Source of the DNA: Nanobdellota archaeon
GTDB taxonomy: Archaea; Nanobdellota; Nanobdellia; SCGC-AAA011-G17; GW2011-AR20
Assembly: GCA_018819375.1 (NCBI GenBank)
Contig: JAHJQH010000037.1
Span: 1 to 15,225, forward strand
Reading direction: 5' to 3'
Length of the DNA: 15,225 nucleotides
Every line of letters starts with the position of its first letter. The stretch's first letter is position 1. Of this stretch, positions 14,489-15,225 are shown piece by piece. The notes beneath the pieces were generated by a model. The model was not told the origin of the DNA and made no database searches. It saw only the letters and a program-made list of their open reading frames with translations. The translations under genes were made by a program, and so were the position numbers.

Positions 14489-14536
14489 GATTGACGGTAG
14501 ACTCAAAAACTTCTTCGGAAAACTCCCCATAAATCT
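14489..14536. repeat. Weak repeat flanking the HTH-MNT module, copy D
   Basis: Partner of 13487-13537; begins 26 bases after the HEPN remnant's stop. Shared blocks: GATTGA, ACTTC, AAAACT-CCC, TAAATCT. Confidence 0.3.
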
Positions 14537-14570
14537 GATATTAAACTCATATTTTCATTTTTTCATATTT

Positions 14571-14744
14571 CTAAATATTCTTCTGGAGCTTTGTGATTGC
14601 GAAGGTGGAAAGGAACATCACTGCTCCGAGGCATAGCAGGATATAGACTACTTGTGTTATTGACTGATGAAAAAGGACAATTGCCATTGCTTCTATAACT
14701 ACTGATAGTGTGAGGATGTACAGAAATCTCTTTCGACGATTTCT
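14571..14744 (-). pseudogene. Start-less ORF for a small two-helix membrane protein
   Basis: On the minus strand 57 codons stay open between a TAA (14745-14747) and a TAG (14571-14573). They give RNRRKRFLYILTLSVVIEAM then two clear hydrophobic helices (about residues 7-26 and 31-50) and a charged end TKLQKNI. The basic start followed by hydrophobic helices looks like a real membrane protein. However, no ATG, GTG or TTG precedes the first helix, and the first ATG (residue 20) falls inside it. It is either the 3' part of a broken gene or chance. No family recognised. Confidence 0.35.
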
Positions 14745-14861
14745 TTAAATTAGAGTGTTAAATACAATAAAATTCTTACTTTTTAGACGAGGACGGGGGT
14801 TTCCAAAATTATGGAAAGGGGCGTTTTTTACTCGATGAAGAGGTTGGGGCAAATCGAAAGA

Positions 14862-14908
14862 TTTAATAAGTTCAATCTCGATAGAAGTCATAGATACATA
14901 TTTAAATA
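14862..14908 (+). promoter_or_regulatory. Promoter region of the Cys-rich secreted protein gene
   Basis: Two TATA-like boxes are present. One is TTTAATAAG at 14862-14870 with a good BRE (TCGAAAGA) just upstream, predicting a start near 14892. The other is ATTTAAATA around 14899-14907 with a weaker BRE, predicting a start near 14930. Confidence 0.5.
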
Positions 14909-14926
14909 ACAATACAACTCTTTTAA

Positions 14927-14932
14927 GGGTGA
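14927..14932 (+). promoter_or_regulatory. Shine-Dalgarno site of the Cys-rich secreted protein gene
   Basis: GGGTGA lies six bases before ATG 14939 and fixes that start. Confidence 0.65.
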
Positions 14933-14938
14933 ATACAA

Positions 14939-15225
14939 ATGAAAAATAATAAAAAAATATTTTCTGGATTTTTCTTAGTAGTTCTAATTTTAGCTATGAC
15001 AAATGTTGCTTTTGCGTTTCCAATCACAAGTAGAGTAATAGAAATTAGTGCAACTGAAACAGTTATTGAGCAAACTCCTATAGAAGAACCAATTGTTTGT
15101 GAAGGTTGCATCAATGGAATAGACACTGGTAAGAAAGATAGCAAAGGCTGTCCAATATATGAATGTCCATCACAACCAGAACCAATTGTTTGTGAAGGTT
15201 GCATCAATGGAATAGACACTGGTAA
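14939..15225 (+). CDS. Secreted Cys-rich repeat protein (partial, runs off the window)
   Basis: The first 95 codons of an exported protein with no stop before the window ends. Seen: a signal peptide (MKNNKK, hydrophobic 7-19, likely cleavage after VAFA at 23-26), a short spacer (FPITSRVIEISATETVIEQT), then a 31-residue repeat. Each unit starts EPIVCEGCINGIDTG and continues KKDSKGCPIYECP, with four Cys per unit (CX2C...CX4C), suggesting small disulfide- or metal-stabilised modules. The second unit begins at residue 81 and is identical as far as can be seen; more copies probably follow. It has its own promoter and a good ribosome binding site. Likely a cell-surface or released protein; no family recognised. 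Confidence 0.75.
   Translation, partial: MKNNKKIFSGFFLVVLILAMTNVAFAFPITSRVIEISATETVIEQTPIEEPIVCEGCINGIDTGKKDSKGCPIYECPSQPEPIVCEGCINGIDTG
15086..15225 (+). repeat. Identical 47-base direct repeat, period 93 bases
   Basis: Positions 15086-15132 and 15179-15225 are identical. The period of 93 bases equals 31 codons, so the reading frame is kept. The second copy is cut by the window end, so the identical stretch may be longer. Confidence 0.9.

Larger units (their letters stand above)
14464..14938. other. 475-base gap with no plus-strand gene
   Basis: Contains a weak repeat D, a start-less minus-strand ORF (14571-14744), a T-run (14558-14563), a hairpin AGAAATC-loop of 9-GATTTCT (14722-14744), an inverted repeat TTTCCA-AAATTA-TGGAAA (14800-14817) and promoter elements for the gene at 14939. 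Confidence 0.6.

Noticed and set aside
14662..14700. Possible C/D box small RNA (TGATGA then CTGA)
   Set aside because: Only about 35 bases between boxes, no internal C'/D' boxes, and the stretch reads better as membrane-protein codons on the other strand.
14800..14817. TTTCCA-AAATTA-TGGAAA as a terminator hairpin
   Set aside because: The stem is only six AT-rich pairs and no clear gene ends there on either strand; the following T-run is short.
14811..14909. 32-codon plus-strand frame starting at an ATG
   Set aside because: No ribosome binding site, and it spans the two TATA boxes of the downstream gene; more likely promoter DNA.
14923..15219. 98-residue minus-strand frame across the Cys-rich gene
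   Set aside because: Covers the signal peptide and repeats of the plus-strand gene, which has a ribosome binding site; the reverse reading is a by-product of the repeat.

Overview
The window looks like a piece of an archaeal genome, most likely a DPANN-type lineage (Woesearchaeota/Pacearchaeota-like). This is an inference from four things: low GC; several starts lying about 26 bases behind a BRE plus TATA box, as in leaderless archaeal transcripts; small secreted proteins of a kind I associate with those lineages; and a HEPN/MNT-type module. No rRNA, tRNA or CRISPR array was seen, so lineage is not certain.

Region 1 (1-7894) is a glycan-building island. A tightly overlapping plus-strand run (ATGA junctions) encodes a GT4 glycosyltransferase, a GT9-GT2 fusion glycosyltransferase and a VanZ-like membrane protein. 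It is followed by a radical SAM/SPASM-like enzyme and, behind a tandem repeat array, an ArnT/PMT-like membrane glycosyltransferase. Facing it on the minus strand and overlapping it by 29 bases are a second GT9 enzyme and a dolichyl-phosphate-type GT2, again joined by ATGA. Together these could charge a lipid carrier with sugar (GT2), assemble an oligosaccharide (GT4, GT9, GT9-GT2) and transfer sugar on the outer face of the membrane (GT39/83-like).

Region 2 (7895-11232) holds a single KamA-family radical SAM aminomutase with its own leaderless promoter. Its substrate-pocket residues look like those of glutamate rather than lysine 2,3-aminomutase. Beyond it is a secreted Gln-rich protein on the minus strand. 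That gene is bracketed by two diverged copies of an intergenic repeat.

Region 3 (11233-13390) has a GNAT acetyltransferase fused to a histone-deacetylase-family domain (minus strand) and a divergent, leaderless gene for a very acidic, heptad-repeat protein.

Region 4 (13391-15225) has an HTH-nucleotidyltransferase (MNT antitoxin-like) gene with an operator-like palindrome over its predicted transcription start. A decayed HEPN-like toxin remnant follows directly. Then come a start-less two-helix membrane ORF on the minus strand and the beginning of a secreted Cys-rich repeat protein that runs off the window.
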